A stretch of 38,658 nucleotides of DNA from a bacterium (GCA_030427705.1 JAUIBR010000058.1:1-38658), one strand, 5' to 3'. Positions 24,902 to 34,843 are shown, counted from the stretch's first letter. Made by a program: numbers and translations. Notes: a model not told the origin generated them from the sequence alone.

Positions 24902-25477
24902 ATGAAGTCCGTTTGTGTCTTTTGCGGATCGAGCTCCGGCACTAAGCCCGAGTATGCTCGATCCGCTTTTTCGTTTGGACGAACCCTCGCTGAGTCTGGG
25001 TATGACCTCGTTTATGGGGGCGGCAGCGTCGGCATGATGGGGCACGTCGCTGACGGTGCGCTGGAATGCGGCGGTCGCGTCGTCGGTGTGATTCCGTATG
25101 GCCTGGCGAACAAAGAGCGCATGCATATGGCGGCGACCGAGATGTTGAAGGTCGAGTCCATGCATCAGCGAAAGGCCAAGATGGCCGAGCTATCGGACGC
25201 GTTTGTCGCGCTCCCTGGTGGCATGGGAACCATGGAGGAGTTCACGGAAATCTTCACGTGGGGCCAGCTCGGCATCCACAAGAAGCCGTTCGGTCTTCTC
25301 AACGTCGAGGGTTACTTCACCCCGTTCATTAGTTTTCTGGATCACATGGTGGACGAGGGATTTCTGCGCGCTTCGGACCGCGCGCTTGTGCAGGTCAGCT
25401 CAGACGCTGAGGCATTGCTCAGCCTTCTTGCTGACTTCGTCCCGCCCTCAGAAACGATCTGGAATCACGAAGTCTAA
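24902..25477 (+). CDS. LOG family protein (cytokinin riboside 5'-monophosphate phosphoribohydrolase-like)
   Basis: A 191-residue member of the LOG / TIGR00730 group, which cleaves the N-glycosidic bond of nucleoside 5'-monophosphates. The nucleotide-binding start [18 protein letters not shown], the substrate Arg/Lys segment MHQRKAKM and the signature [10 protein letters not shown] are intact. Bacterial members may act on AMP or modified adenine nucleotides rather than plant hormones. AGGG lies just before the ATG, 7 bases after the lon stop, so it is probably read from the lon promoter. Its TAA overlaps the TAG of the convergent greA. Confidence 0.93.
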   Translation: MKSVCVFCGSSSGTKPEYARSAFSFGRTLAESGYDLVYGGGSVGMMGHVADGALECGGRVVGVIPYGLANKERMHMAATEMLKVESMHQRKAKMAELSDAFVALPGGMGTMEEFTEIFTWGQLGIHKKPFGLLNVEGYFTPFISFLDHMVDEGFLRASDRALVQVSSDAEALLSLLADFVPPSETIWNHEV

Positions 25478-25944
25478 ACGAATTCGACTTCGATAATCTC
25501 GATGACGCGGTCGCCGCCAGGGGCCTTGATAGTGACCTCGTCGTCGGCTTCCTTACCCATCATCGCCTTCGCGATTGGGGAATTGAACGAGATCATACCG
25601 TTTTCGAGGTCGGACTCATCATCGCCGACGATCTTGTAGGTGACTTCGGTGTCTTTGGTGACGTCATAAAACGTCACAGTGGCGCCAAACGTGACGCGGT
25701 CGCCGTCTAGCTTCGAGACGTCGATCACTTCCGCGTTGGAGATTTTCGCTTCGACCTCTTGAATGCGGCCTTCGACGAATCCCTGTTTCTCTTTGGCTGC
25801 ATGGTATTCGGCGTTCTCTTTCAAGTCGCCATGAGCGCGAGCAACCTCGATTTCATTAACAATCTTCGGCCGCTCGACCTTCTTCAAATGATCAAGTTCT
25901 TCGCGAAGGGCGCGATAGCCTTCGACGGTCATCGGGATTTTCAT
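25474..25944 (-). CDS. greA: Transcription elongation factor GreA
   Basis: A 156-residue factor that enters the RNA polymerase secondary channel and stimulates cleavage of backtracked transcripts. The N-terminal coiled coil ([22 protein letters not shown]) bears the tip motif [18 protein letters not shown], whose Asp and Glu coordinate the catalytic metal. The C-terminal FKBP-like domain includes [10 protein letters not shown] and [20 protein letters not shown] lies seven bases before the ATG. It follows carB by 17 bases on the same strand, an arrangement also found in carAB-greA clusters of other proteobacteria. Confidence 0.97.
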   Translation of the reverse strand: MKIPMTVEGYRALREELDHLKKVERPKIVNEIEVARAHGDLKENAEYHAAKEKQGFVEGRIQEVEAKISNAEVIDVSKLDGDRVTFGATVTFYDVTKDTEVTYKIVGDDESDLENGMISFNSPIAKAMMGKEADDEVTIKAPGGDRVIEIIEVEFV

Positions 25945-25961
25945 TCACATTCCTTTGTATT

Positions 25962-28900
25962 TTAGCCGCGGCGCATCAATTCGTGATGCTTTTGTAGCGA
26001 TAGTACGCCCGGCTGACGTTCACGGACCGCATGCATCGCATTGATAGCAGCAGCGGCCCCTGAGAGCGTCGTAAAGTACGGGATGCCTCGATTCACAGTC
26101 TCGCGTCGAATCGAACGGCTATCCTTAATGGATTGTGCACCAATTGTGGTGTTGATGACCATCGCGATTTCATTGTTGATGATCGCGTCCACGATATGCG
26201 GTTGGCCTTCCTTGACCTTGTTGATGGGCTCCACACTGAGCCCGTTCTCTGCAAGGTAACGGCTCGTTCCCCGGGTGGACACAATCGTGAACCCTAGCTC
26301 GATGAGCTTTTTGGCGATCGGGACGCAGCTCCACTTATCGGGATTTCGTACCGACAAGAAGACCTTTCCAGGTTTCGGCGGGGGGTTAGAGGCACCAATC
26401 TGCGCCTTGATGAAGGCGATGTGGAAATCCGCATCAATCCCCATAACCTCGCCAGTGGAGCGCATCTCTGGTCCCAAGATCGTGTCGACCTCAGGGAATT
26501 TGATGAACGGAAAGACGCTCTCTTTGACCGAGAAATAGGGTGGCGTGATTTCGTGCGTCAAACCAACCTCGGCCATGGTCTCGCCGAGCATGACTCGGGC
26601 AGCGTATTGCGCCAGAGGGTGTCCAATCGCCTTCGAAATGAAAGGAATCGTACGGCTCGCACGCGGATTGACCTCGAGGATGTACACACGGCGCTCTTGC
26701 ACGGCGAACTGAACATTCATCAGGCCCACAATGTTCAACTCGATAGCGAGGGCTTTTGTTTGCTCGCGAATCACACGCAGCACCGACTCGGGCAGGCCAT
26801 GCGGAGGCGTCACGCATGCAGAGTCGCCGGAGTGAACGCCTGCCTCCTCGATGTGCTCCATGACACCGCCAATTACTGGGGTGGTGCCGTCGCAGATACA
26901 ATCCACGTCGACTTCAACGGCGTCGTTTAGGAACTTGTCCAGAAGTACGCCTTTGCCGTGGGACTCAAAGACGGCGCGGTCGAAGACAGCTTTGAGTTCT
27001 TCCTTCTCGTGCACAACCTGCATCGCGAGCCCGCCCAAAACGTAGCTAGGTCGCACCAACACAGGGAATCCCAGCTTCTCGCACAACGCTTCCGCTTCTT
27101 CGAAGGAATAGGCGATCCCTGCTTCGGGCTGCGTCAGGTTGAGCTTTTCGACGATCGTGTTGAAACGTTCGCGGTCCTCGGTGCGGTCGATCGCGTCGTG
27201 GTCGGTACCAAGAATCTTCACACCGCTGGCGGCAAGCTCTTCCGCCAGCTTAAGCGGCGTTTGTCCGCCAAACTGAAGAATCACGCCAATGGGCTTCTCG
27301 CGCTCGACGATAGCCATCACCGTCTCGTACGTCAGCGGCTCAAAGTAAAGGCGATCCGAGATATCGTAGTCGGTACTGACCGTCTCGGGGTTACAGTTGA
27401 CCATGATGGTTCGGTAGCCCTTTTGACGAAGGCCCAACACTGCGTGCACAGCGCAGTAATCGAATTCGATGCCCTGACCGATGCGATTGGGTCCACCTCC
27501 CAGAATCATCACACTGGGCTTATCGGAGACATCAGCCTCGTTGTCGCCGCGCTCGTAGGTCGAATAGAAGTACGAGGTGACCGCATCGAATTCGGCCGCA
27601 CAGGTATCCACCTGCTTGAATACCGGCTGGACGCCCAAGTCTGCACGAGCAGCGCGCACCGCCGATTTGTCGATGCCGACAAGCTCAGCGATGAACTCAT
27701 CTCCAAAGCCGTTGCGCTTTGCGTACTCCAAGATGGGTCGCGAAAATCCACCGTCGGCGTAGTCTTTCACCAGCGCGTTTTCGGTTTCCACCAACTGCGT
27801 CAACTGGAACGTAAACCAGGGGTCAAACCCGGTCAGCCGTGAGACGTCTTCGAGCGACACACCCGCGCGCAACGCGTCCATCGCGTACCACAGCCGCATC
27901 GGTGAAGGACGCAATAGGTGTGGCGCAAAAAACTCACGGGTCTGCTGTTCATCCGCACCCTCAGGGGCAGACAACTTGGGCCCCAAGCCGATATGGCCGG
28001 TCTCCAAACTGCGAACTGCCTTCAAAAGGGCTTCGTTGAAAGTACGCCCAATCGACATGGCTTCGCCGACAGATTTCATCTGGGTTGTGAGCCGGTTGTC
28101 GGCGCCAGGAAACTTCTCGAACGCGAAACGTGGAGACTTCACAACAACATAATCAAGCACGGGCTCAAACGCCGCCGACTTCTGCGTGATGTCGTTTCGG
28201 ATTTCGTCCAGGGTGTATCCGATCGCCAACAACGCGGCGATCTTTGCGATTGGATAGCCGGTCGCTTTACTTGCCAGTGCGGAGGAGCGCGAAACTCGCG
28301 GGTTCATCTCGATAACGACACGGCGTCCGGTCGCTGGGTCAACGGCGAACTGGATATTGCAGCCGCCCGTTTCGACCCCAATTGCGCGGATGATGCGAAT
28401 CGCATCGTCACGCATCGCTTGGTATTCCTGATCCGAGAGTGTTTGAATCGGCGCGACCGTAACGGAGTCGCCTGTGTGGACCCCAAGCGCGTCGAGGTTT
28501 TCAATCCCGCAGATGATGACGACGTTGTCGTTCTTGTCCCGGACCACTTCAAGTTCGAACTCTTTCCAACCGATCAAGCTCTCGTCGATGAGAACTTCGG
28601 CGGTGGGACTTTGAGACAGCGACCATCGCACGTACTGCTCAAACTCAGCACGGTTGTAGGCGATGTTGCCGCCGCTGCCGCCCATCGTAAAGCTGGGGCG
28701 AAGGATCGCTGGGAATCCGACCTCTTCTTGGATTTTCCACGCCTGTTCCATCGTGCGTGCGACGCCGGCCCGCGGTTGCTCGATGTCCAATGATTGCATG
28801 ACTTCGAAGAACTTTTCGCGATTCTCAGCACGGTCGATGACCTCGGGAATCACGCCGACCATCTCGACGCCGAGCTCCTCGAGGATCCCTTCTTCGTCCA

Positions 28901-29204
28901 GTTTGATAGCGAGGTTCAGCGCGGTCTGCCCACCCATGGTAGGCAACAGCGCGTCGGGGCGTTCGGCCTCCAAAACCTTGCGAACATACTCGGTCGTAAG
29001 CGGTTCGATATAGGTTGCGTCAGCAATCTCGGGGTCCGTCATGATGGTCGCAGGGTTCGAATTGACCAAGATGACCCGATAGCCCTCTTTCTTCAGGGCG
29101 CGGATGGCCTGAGAGCCGGAGTAGTCAAATTCGCAAGCCTGTCCGATGACGATAGGTCCCGAACCAAGAATACAGATGGATTTGATATCTTCGCGTTTCG
29201 GCAT
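25962..29204 (-). CDS. carB: Carbamoyl-phosphate synthase large subunit
   Basis: A protein of 1080 residues making carbamoyl phosphate from bicarbonate, ammonia and two ATP, for pyrimidine and arginine synthesis. Two homologous ATP-grasp halves are evident: [19 protein letters not shown] in the N-half and [19 protein letters not shown] in the C-half. Metal-binding [18 protein letters not shown] and [18 protein letters not shown] segments appear in each. The C-terminal MGS-like regulatory domain starts near [13 protein letters not shown] chose the ATG at 29204 (MPKREDIKS, with GGAA upstream), since family members begin there; a TTG at 29219 adds five residues. The glutaminase subunit carA is not in this window. 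The leader (29205-29284) contains a 10-bp palindrome, CCTCGCGAGG at 29235. Confidence 0.98.
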   Translation of the reverse strand: MPKREDIKSICILGSGPIVIGQACEFDYSGSQAIRALKKEGYRVILVNSNPATIMTDPEIADATYIEPLTTEYVRKVLEAERPDALLPTMGGQTALNLAIKLDEEGILEELGVEMVGVIPEVIDRAENREKFFEVMQSLDIEQPRAGVARTMEQAWKIQEEVGFPAILRPSFTMGGSGGNIAYNRAEFEQYVRWSLSQSPTAEVLIDESLIGWKEFELEVVRDKNDNVVIICGIENLDALGVHTGDSVTVAPIQTLSDQEYQAMRDDAIRIIRAIGVETGGCNIQFAVDPATGRRVVIEMNPRVSRSSALASKATGYPIAKIAALLAIGYTLDEIRNDITQKSAAFEPVLDYVVVKSPRFAFEKFPGADNRLTTQMKSVGEAMSIGRTFNEALLKAVRSLETGHIGLGPKLSAPEGADEQQTREFFAPHLLRPSPMRLWYAMDALRAGVSLEDVSRLTGFDPWFTFQLTQLVETENALVKDYADGGFSRPILEYAKRNGFGDEFIAELVGIDKSAVRAARADLGVQPVFKQVDTCAAEFDAVTSYFYSTYERGDNEADVSDKPSVMILGGGPNRIGQGIEFDYCAVHAVLGLRQKGYRTIMVNCNPETVSTDYDISDRLYFEPLTYETVMAIVEREKPIGVILQFGGQTPLKLAEELAASGVKILGTDHDAIDRTEDRERFNTIVEKLNLTQPEAGIAYSFEEAEALCEKLGFPVLVRPSYVLGGLAMQVVHEKEELKAVFDRAVFESHGKGVLLDKFLNDAVEVDVDCICDGTTPVIGGVMEHIEEAGVHSGDSACVTPPHGLPESVLRVIREQTKALAIELNIVGLMNVQFAVQERRVYILEVNPRASRTIPFISKAIGHPLAQYAARVMLGETMAEVGLTHEITPPYFSVKESVFPFIKFPEVDTILGPEMRSTGEVMGIDADFHIAFIKAQIGASNPPPKPGKVFLSVRNPDKWSCVPIAKKLIELGFTIVSTRGTSRYLAENGLSVEPINKVKEGQPHIVDAIINNEIAMVINTTIGAQSIKDSRSIRRETVNRGIPYFTTLSGAAAAINAMHAVRERQPGVLSLQKHHELMRRG

Positions 29205-29284
29205 GGAGAATTCCGGCAATCAGAAGTTCCGACCCCTCGCGAGGTCAACAGCACTTATCGCCGTTTGCGATTCGATGCAACCGA

Positions 29285-30469
29285 TCAACGCCGGACATCT
29301 AAACATGCATCTCGCAATGTGTTCTGAAACTCACGCAATAACCACACTTCGCGCGTTGGACGGACGGGTTTGCCGCTGGTGATGATCGCGCCGGCGATGT
29401 CGCAACGACGATCGGCCCATGCAATGTTCCGCGAGAACCCCAGATGACCAAATGTCTCTTCGGTGTTTGAACCGTAGATATTGAACTCCGTCTTCTTTCG
29501 ACCAAGCATGAAACCGAGGCTATAGCGCTGTGGCGTCATAAGGAGCGTCCAGTCAGCGACCGCGAGGACTTGCTCGATGGTGGCGCGTTGGACCTGCCGC
29601 TCGGCGAGCAGCCGGTGCCCATTCATTTCTCCACCGTTGAGCAAGATCTGGAAGAAACGCGATGTCTCCTCGGCCGTGCCCACAATATTGCCCGCAGGAA
29701 TTACGCTCTCAAACACCGCCGGTCGGTTCATGACCGCCAGCGCCTTCTCGACATCAACGTCCGTGACCTTGTTGACGATCCGCATCGCAACACTAGGCGG
29801 CAAGCGGTCGACACGTTCGGAGCACGCTGTGTTTCCCCATTCTGATTCATCGATACCAAAGCTGAACGTCTCGAAACCGTAGGGCGCCAGGACTTCTTTG
29901 TGCATGAACTCACGCAACGACATGCCAGTGATGCGTTGCACGATCTCGCCGAGCACATAGCCGCCGCTAAGGATGTGGTAACCGACCCGTCGTCCTGGCG
30001 GATGCCACGGCTTTTGGTCGTAGATTCGTTGCAGAATGCCGTCCCAATCGCGGATGAGGTCATCGTCCAAGTTCCACATGATCATCGGGATGCCGGCTTG
30101 ATGCGTCAGAATATGCCGCAACGTCACCAGTTCCTTACCGTTTGCGCCGAACTCCGGGATGTACCACTGAACCAAATCGTCGACGTCGAGCTGTCCGCGT
30201 GAAATTAGGACATGGATCAACGTGGCCGTGACGCTCTTGCTGATCGAAAAGATGGCAAAACGTGTGTCGAGATCGACGCGACGTCTCGGACCGCCAGCCA
30301 CAGGGCGATAGTCACCAAGTGCCTCATGCAAGACGATCTCACCATGGCGTCGAATACAGACCTGCAGAGCGGGGTACTTTCCGGTCGCGTGCAGTTCCTT
30401 CAGAATTGCGCGTGCCTCATCGAGGCATTCCGGGTCCATATCGACGTCTAACGGGTCAACGACTTCCAT
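29285..30469 (-). CDS. Beta-lactamase-family serine hydrolase
   Basis: A 394-residue protein of the class C beta-lactamase/esterase fold. The nucleophile motif SxxK is SISK, in the context FAIFSISKSVTATLIHVL. The second motif, usually YxN, reads YHI (VGYHILSGGYVLGEIV), and the third is HLG near the C-terminus (GHLGFSRN). No signal peptide is visible, so it is probably cytoplasmic and more likely an esterase or peptidase-like enzyme than an antibiotic-resistance enzyme. I chose the ATG at 30469 (MEVVDPL); an in-frame extension to 30592 would overlap the divergent kinase start. carB lies 80 bases downstream on the same strand. Confidence 0.85.
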   Translation of the reverse strand: MEVVDPLDVDMDPECLDEARAILKELHATGKYPALQVCIRRHGEIVLHEALGDYRPVAGGPRRRVDLDTRFAIFSISKSVTATLIHVLISRGQLDVDDLVQWYIPEFGANGKELVTLRHILTHQAGIPMIMWNLDDDLIRDWDGILQRIYDQKPWHPPGRRVGYHILSGGYVLGEIVQRITGMSLREFMHKEVLAPYGFETFSFGIDESEWGNTACSERVDRLPPSVAMRIVNKVTDVDVEKALAVMNRPAVFESVIPAGNIVGTAEETSRFFQILLNGGEMNGHRLLAERQVQRATIEQVLAVADWTLLMTPQRYSLGFMLGRKKTEFNIYGSNTEETFGHLGFSRNIAWADRRCDIAGAIITSGKPVRPTREVWLLREFQNTLRDACLDVRR

Positions 30470-30511
30470 TTGCTTATCGTAGCGCGTTTTAACTTGTTTG
30501 AAACTGCCCGA

Positions 30512-30530
30512 ACCCGCGTTGGCAACGGGT
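30512..30530. promoter_or_regulatory. Inverted repeat in the divergent hydrolase/kinase promoter region
   Basis: Within the 104 bases between two divergent starts, ACCC-GC-GTTG-G-CAAC-GGGT forms an imperfect inverted repeat: arms of 4+4 bases, with a 2-base insertion in the left arm. It could be an operator serving both genes or a hairpin in either leader. No strong -35/-10 pair was found for either direction. Confidence 0.3.
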
Positions 30531-30573
30531 CGCGTTGAGTTTATCTTGGGATTAACTAACTTAGCGAGATCCG

Positions 30574-33500
30574 ATGACTTGGCATATCCCACTGGGACCG
30601 TTCGAACTGCGCGAACCTATCGGGCAGGGCGGAATGGGCGAGGTTTGGTACGGCATCCACGTGCCGCAGCAAGTCCCGGTTGCGGTAAAAGTTATGCGGG
30701 GCAAGGGCCTACAAAACCCAGAGTATGTGGAGGCGTTCCACAACGAGGTGCGGGCCGTCGCCGCGTTGGATCATCCCGGTATCATCATTCCCCTCGACTA
30801 CGGCGAGGTGCCAGTGGGCACGGCCACCGCATCCAGTGGGAAGATCGAAGCGGGAAGTCCCTTCATCGTCATGGAACATGCCAAGCGCGGCAGCCTTAAA
30901 CGCTTTAAACAGGTGATCGGCTGGAAAGAAACGAAGATGGTTTTGTTCACCATCTTGGATGCGCTCGCGCATGCCCACGCGGCTGGTGTGATTCATCGCG
31001 ACCTCAAACCGGCCAATATCCTTGTGGGCTGTTCGAACGAAACCCCAGGAATCAAGCTCACTGATTTCGGACTCGCGCGTGTCGCGGATAGTTTTGAGCG
31101 CGAAGGAACGACCGAGACAGGCTGGGGGACGCCCGCATACATGGCGCCCGAGCAGTTTCGTGGCCGCTGGCGTGACTACGGTCCATGGACAGACCTTTAC
31201 GCGCTCGGCGTGATGGCGTTCGAGCTGACGTCCGGATTCCAGCCATTCCAGGCAGATTCGAAGATCGGTTTTGCCCGGGCCCATGCGCTGAAGCCTCCCA
31301 AAGAACATGAACCGTCGTTTCCCGTGCCCGATGGATTCCAGGCATGGCTTCACCGACTGCTGCAAAAAGACCCGCGCGACCGGTTCCAGCGCGCCGCAGA
31401 CGCAGCGTGGGCCCTGCAAGTTTTAGGGGATCCGGCGCCTGTTGGCGGACGTAGCACGGTCACCCTGATGCCCATCAGCACAGCTGACCACGAAGCTCGA
31501 TTGCCGACGGTCTCCACCGCACAAAATCAAGCGATCAGTGAAAATCCCGATCCCGACCCCACCGAGATGGAACGTCCGGGCACCACCGAGTTGTTTGGCG
31601 ACGATGACATCATAGATTTCAAGACGGCGTCGCTGCGATTGGAGGAATGGGGCGACGAGATCGTCGACGAAGTGGAGTTCGAACACGGCGAACTTGCGCC
31701 CCGGGCGGTGCCACCGCTGCCGTACACATGGGAGCGTCCCCGACGAGCCCCACCGTCTATGAAGCTGTTGGGCGCCGGCCTGGGTTTGTTCGGGCTGCGG
31801 CAAATCCGCATGGTTGGTCGCGATGCCGAGCGTGATGTCATTTGGAAGCATCTCAAGGAAGCACGTCAAAGCCAGAAACCTCACGGCGTGATTCTTCGTG
31901 GCGGCGCTGGCACCGGCAAAACTCGGCTGGCGCAGTGGATCATGCGCCGCGCTCACGAGGTTGGTTCGGCGGAGGTCTTTTCGGCGACGCACTCACCGAC
32001 TGGTGGTCCGGCCGACGGGCTCTCTAGAATGATGGCACGCCAGATGCGATGCATCGGTCTGACCCGTGAAGAAACCTATGAGCGAATGCGCCATCTGCTG
32101 ACTGACCTGGGCATGGATTCCGAGCTCGATTGGCTGGCGTTCACCGAGCTTTTGAATCCTCTGGAAGAAGGCGAAACTATTGGCTCTGAAGCGCTGAGCA
32201 TGCAGTTTCAGAAGTCGGAACAGCGATTTGCCTTGGTCCGCCGCTATCTATCCGCCGTCGCCAAATCGCGCCCGGTTGTGCTGCTCTTAGACGATATCCA
32301 ATGGGGGTCTGAGACGCTTTCATTCGTGCTGTATATGATGGACCGCGCCGAGCACGGGTTACCGCTCCTCTTCATTATGACTGCGCGCGAAGAAGCGCTC
32401 CAGGAGCGCCCCGTCGAAGAGGCGATGGTTGACCACCTGACAAAGTTCGGCGGCTTCCAAACGCAATTGGTCGGGCGTCTGGCCGACGATGAGACGCACG
32501 AGTTGGTGCGCGAGCTGCTGTATCTGAACGACAAATTGGCGGAGGAAGTTGAAGCCCGATGTGGCGGCAATCCGCTGTTTGCGGCGCAGCTCGTTGGCAC
32601 CCTGATTTCGGACGAGAAGATTCAGTTTGGGTCAGAAGGTTTTGAGCTGCGACCGCGTGTCAAACTGGAGATACCTGACGACATCCATTCCCTGTGGCTG
32701 CGGCGCTTGAACAACCTCACCAACATGGACAGTGAGCATACAATGGCCAGTCTTGAGCTCGCGGCAGCGCTGGGCAACGAGGTGGCATTGAGTGAATGGG
32801 AGCCCGCTTGCCGCGCCCAAGGCATTCAATTGCCGGGGGCGTTACTAAATCAACTGATCGACTCAGGTTTGGCATCGCCAACTGAGGACGGCTGGGCGTT
32901 CTGTCATGGGATGTTGCGAGAGAGCCTCGAGCGCAACGCCCGCGAAAACGGTCGCTGGGTCGCGCATAACAATGCGTGCATCGATATGCTGCGAACGAAA
33001 CATAAAGTCGATGCCTATCCTCATTGCGAACGGCTCGCCAATCACTTCATCGAAGCTCATCGACACGAAGAGGCGTCCAAACCGCTCTCGGCGTCGATTG
33101 AGGGACGTTTGCGCTTGTCGGACTACGAGGATGCATGGCGCCACGTGGACCGGCTGGATTGGCTCGCCGAACACGTCGAGAAAACGGACTACTTGAACAC
33201 TCTGGCGAATGTCTTCCGGTCCCGGATTCGCGTGCAGCAAGGACAACTCGACGAGGCGCGACGCTACTCACAAAAGGCAGCAATCGCGGGGCGCAAAAAC
33301 GGTTGGGCAGATGTCATCCCCGTTGCGTTGTGCGTCGAAGGTCAAGCGGAGCTCGCACAGGGCCAGCTCACGGAGGCGCAGCGTACATTTGAGCGTGCAC
33401 AAAGCTCGTTTGAACGATTGGGGGACCTTGATGGCGTCGCTGACGCGACGTTGGGATTGGCGCGTGTACAGCAGTTCCACGGCGATCTAGCCGATGCTTC

Positions 33501-34143
33501 CGATACGCTTGAGTCCGCCGCGAAACTGTTCGAGCAGGGTAGAAATCTCCTGGGCGTTGCGAAGACCATGAATGCCGCCGGCGATGTCGCGCGAGCCGGC
33601 GGAAACCTCGAAGAGGCGCGCGAGTTCACGAACCGCGCGATGTCGATCTTCCGGGAGGTTGGCAACCAGGCGGGCGTCGCCGATTGCATAAACGATCTCG
33701 CAGAGCTCAGCCGAATGCAGGGTGATCTCGAGGGCGCTCTCAATAGCTGCCACGAAGCGATGGGTATTTATCGATCGTTGGGGTCAGAGCTTGAGATGGT
33801 GGTGCGTCAGAATCTCGGGCTTATCTTGCTGCACTACTCGAGATATCGAGAGAGCCGCAATGTCTTCACCGAGCTTGCCGAACACTTCGAGGCGACTGGA
33901 CAACACGGCGTCCAGGCCGCTGCCAACGTATACCTTCTGCCATCCCTCGCCGCGATGGCAGACTGGGACGAGTGGAAACAACGAATCGCGGTCGCCGAGT
34001 CCCTTTTGAACCAAACAGGGTATTGGGAGCCAGAGTTCGTTCGGGCTTTGACCCTGGCTTCAACGACTGCACGCAAGGCCGGTCTGGACGATCTGGCGGA
34101 TCGCGCAGTTTCACTGATAAACGAGCGCGTCGAAGCGACCTAA
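30574..34143 (+). CDS. Ser/Thr protein kinase fused to AAA ATPase and TPR domains
   Basis: A 1189-residue soluble signalling protein. The kinase domain (about 1-290) has glycine loop GQGGMGEVWYG, Lys39, catalytic loop HRDLKPAN (141-148), DFG (164-166) and activation segment GTPAYMAPEQ, all intact. An acidic linker of about 120 residues (ELFGDDDIIDFKTA) leads to an AAA_16/STAND ATPase opening MVGRDAERDVI, with Walker A GGAGTGKT (about 443) and Walker B VLLLDDIQWG (about 570). From about residue 850 to the end there are repeated TPR helices (AQGQLTEAQRTFERAQSSFERLGDLDG). The layout resembles PknK-type kinases, in which ATPase and TPR parts sense partners. The ATG at 30574 has GCGAG upstream. 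A methyltransferase-like gene begins immediately after the stop. Confidence 0.94.
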   Translation: MTWHIPLGPFELREPIGQGGMGEVWYGIHVPQQVPVAVKVMRGKGLQNPEYVEAFHNEVRAVAALDHPGIIIPLDYGEVPVGTATASSGKIEAGSPFIVMEHAKRGSLKRFKQVIGWKETKMVLFTILDALAHAHAAGVIHRDLKPANILVGCSNETPGIKLTDFGLARVADSFEREGTTETGWGTPAYMAPEQFRGRWRDYGPWTDLYALGVMAFELTSGFQPFQADSKIGFARAHALKPPKEHEPSFPVPDGFQAWLHRLLQKDPRDRFQRAADAAWALQVLGDPAPVGGRSTVTLMPISTADHEARLPTVSTAQNQAISENPDPDPTEMERPGTTELFGDDDIIDFKTASLRLEEWGDEIVDEVEFEHGELAPRAVPPLPYTWERPRRAPPSMKLLGAGLGLFGLRQIRMVGRDAERDVIWKHLKEARQSQKPHGVILRGGAGTGKTRLAQWIMRRAHEVGSAEVFSATHSPTGGPADGLSRMMARQMRCIGLTREETYERMRHLLTDLGMDSELDWLAFTELLNPLEEGETIGSEALSMQFQKSEQRFALVRRYLSAVAKSRPVVLLLDDIQWGSETLSFVLYMMDRAEHGLPLLFIMTAREEALQERPVEEAMVDHLTKFGGFQTQLVGRLADDETHELVRELLYLNDKLAEEVEARCGGNPLFAAQLVGTLISDEKIQFGSEGFELRPRVKLEIPDDIHSLWLRRLNNLTNMDSEHTMASLELAAALGNEVALSEWEPACRAQGIQLPGALLNQLIDSGLASPTEDGWAFCHGMLRESLERNARENGRWVAHNNACIDMLRTKHKVDAYPHCERLANHFIEAHRHEEASKPLSASIEGRLRLSDYEDAWRHVDRLDWLAEHVEKTDYLNTLANVFRSRIRVQQGQLDEARRYSQKAAIAGRKNGWADVIPVALCVEGQAELAQGQLTEAQRTFERAQSSFERLGDLDGVADATLGLARVQQFHGDLADASDTLESAAKLFEQGRNLLGVAKTMNAAGDVARAGGNLEEAREFTNRAMSIFREVGNQAGVADCINDLAELSRMQGDLEGALNSCHEAMGIYRSLGSELEMVVRQNLGLILLHYSRYRESRNVFTELAEHFEATGQHGVQAAANVYLLPSLAAMADWDEWKQRIAVAESLLNQTGYWEPEFVRALTLASTTARKAGLDDLADRAVSLINERVEAT

Positions 34144-34803
34144 ATGGGCTACTACGACGATCTGGCGGTGTTTGGCGGCGCACAGGCCGTTGGTTGGCGA
34201 GGGTTGTGGGACCAAGCCTATCGTTACCTGAGCACCAGTTTATACCTCAGTGATTTGCCGATCATTGACATTGGGTGCGGGCGAGGCGGACTCGCCGAGT
34301 TTCTTAGCCAACACAGCGAACTGCCTGAGTACCTTGGTGTCGACTCGTTTCAGGCTCATCGCGCCCATGCATTCCAGCACCCAAATGTCTCGTATCGGTG
34401 GGATGAGTTCGACCCCAGTCAACTTCCAGAACACGGGCAATTCGTCTGTATTGGTGCGTTGGTTGGGAATGATGGCGATGGTGTTTCGCTGGCCAATCTT
34501 TTGGGATTGCGTGACCGCGGCCCCGTAATTCTCAATGGATTGCGGAAAGATTGGTTGAAGACCCGCCCGTGGTCAGACCCCGCCCTCGAAGGTTTGGGAC
34601 TCGAAGACCTCGAAGGCATCGAGTGTTGGGTGGATGAACATATGCCGGCCAGCGACATGTTGGTTGCGATTGGCGTTGAGAACCGACGTGTGCTTTCTGC
34701 ACGAAAAAGACTGGAAGTGCTCAGGGAGTTCCTAAAGCCTGATGAGTCCGCCATTAGGCTGTGTTCGGAGGTGGGGGAGCCCGATTTTCTGTCCGATCTT
34801 TAG
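34144..34803 (+). CDS. SAM-dependent methyltransferase-like protein
   Basis: A 219-residue protein with a class I methyltransferase motif I near residue 40 (IIDIGCGRGGLAEFL) and a following acidic strand end (EYLGVDS), consistent with S-adenosylmethionine binding. Later motifs are weaker: GQFVCIGALVGND takes the place of motif IV, and the C-terminal part diverges, so substrate type is unknown. The ATG follows the kinase TAA with no intervening base, so it must be translated by reinitiation or coupling. That makes a functional link to the kinase-ATPase-TPR protein likely, by inference. Confidence 0.78.
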   Translation: MGYYDDLAVFGGAQAVGWRGLWDQAYRYLSTSLYLSDLPIIDIGCGRGGLAEFLSQHSELPEYLGVDSFQAHRAHAFQHPNVSYRWDEFDPSQLPEHGQFVCIGALVGNDGDGVSLANLLGLRDRGPVILNGLRKDWLKTRPWSDPALEGLGLEDLEGIECWVDEHMPASDMLVAIGVENRRVLSARKRLEVLREFLKPDESAIRLCSEVGEPDFLSDL

Positions 34804-34814
34804 TCTGCACCATC

Positions 34815-34843
34815 TTGAAGTTTAGAGTCATCTAAACTATGAC
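34815..34843 (+). promoter_or_regulatory. Promoter with embedded perfect palindrome (probable metal-regulator operator)
   Basis: AGTTTAGA-GTCA-TCTAAACT at 34819-34838 is a perfect 8-bp inverted repeat with a 4-base centre. TTGAAG (34815-34820) and TATGAC (34838-34843) are four-of-six matches to -35 and -10 boxes with exactly 17 bases between them, so the palindrome covers the spacer. The metal-transporter operon starts 38 bases downstream, and a DtxR/MntR-type regulator lies at its far end. Repression by that regulator with bound metal is the natural reading. Confidence 0.65.

Noticed and set aside
26958-28793. Two plus-strand open frames of about 290 codons each
   Set aside because: They are antisense to carB, whose ATP-grasp motifs are unmistakable on the minus strand.
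29235-29244. Intrinsic terminator between the hydrolase gene and carB
   Set aside because: The palindrome CCTCGCGAGG has no loop or U-tract, so it is noted only as a possible binding site.
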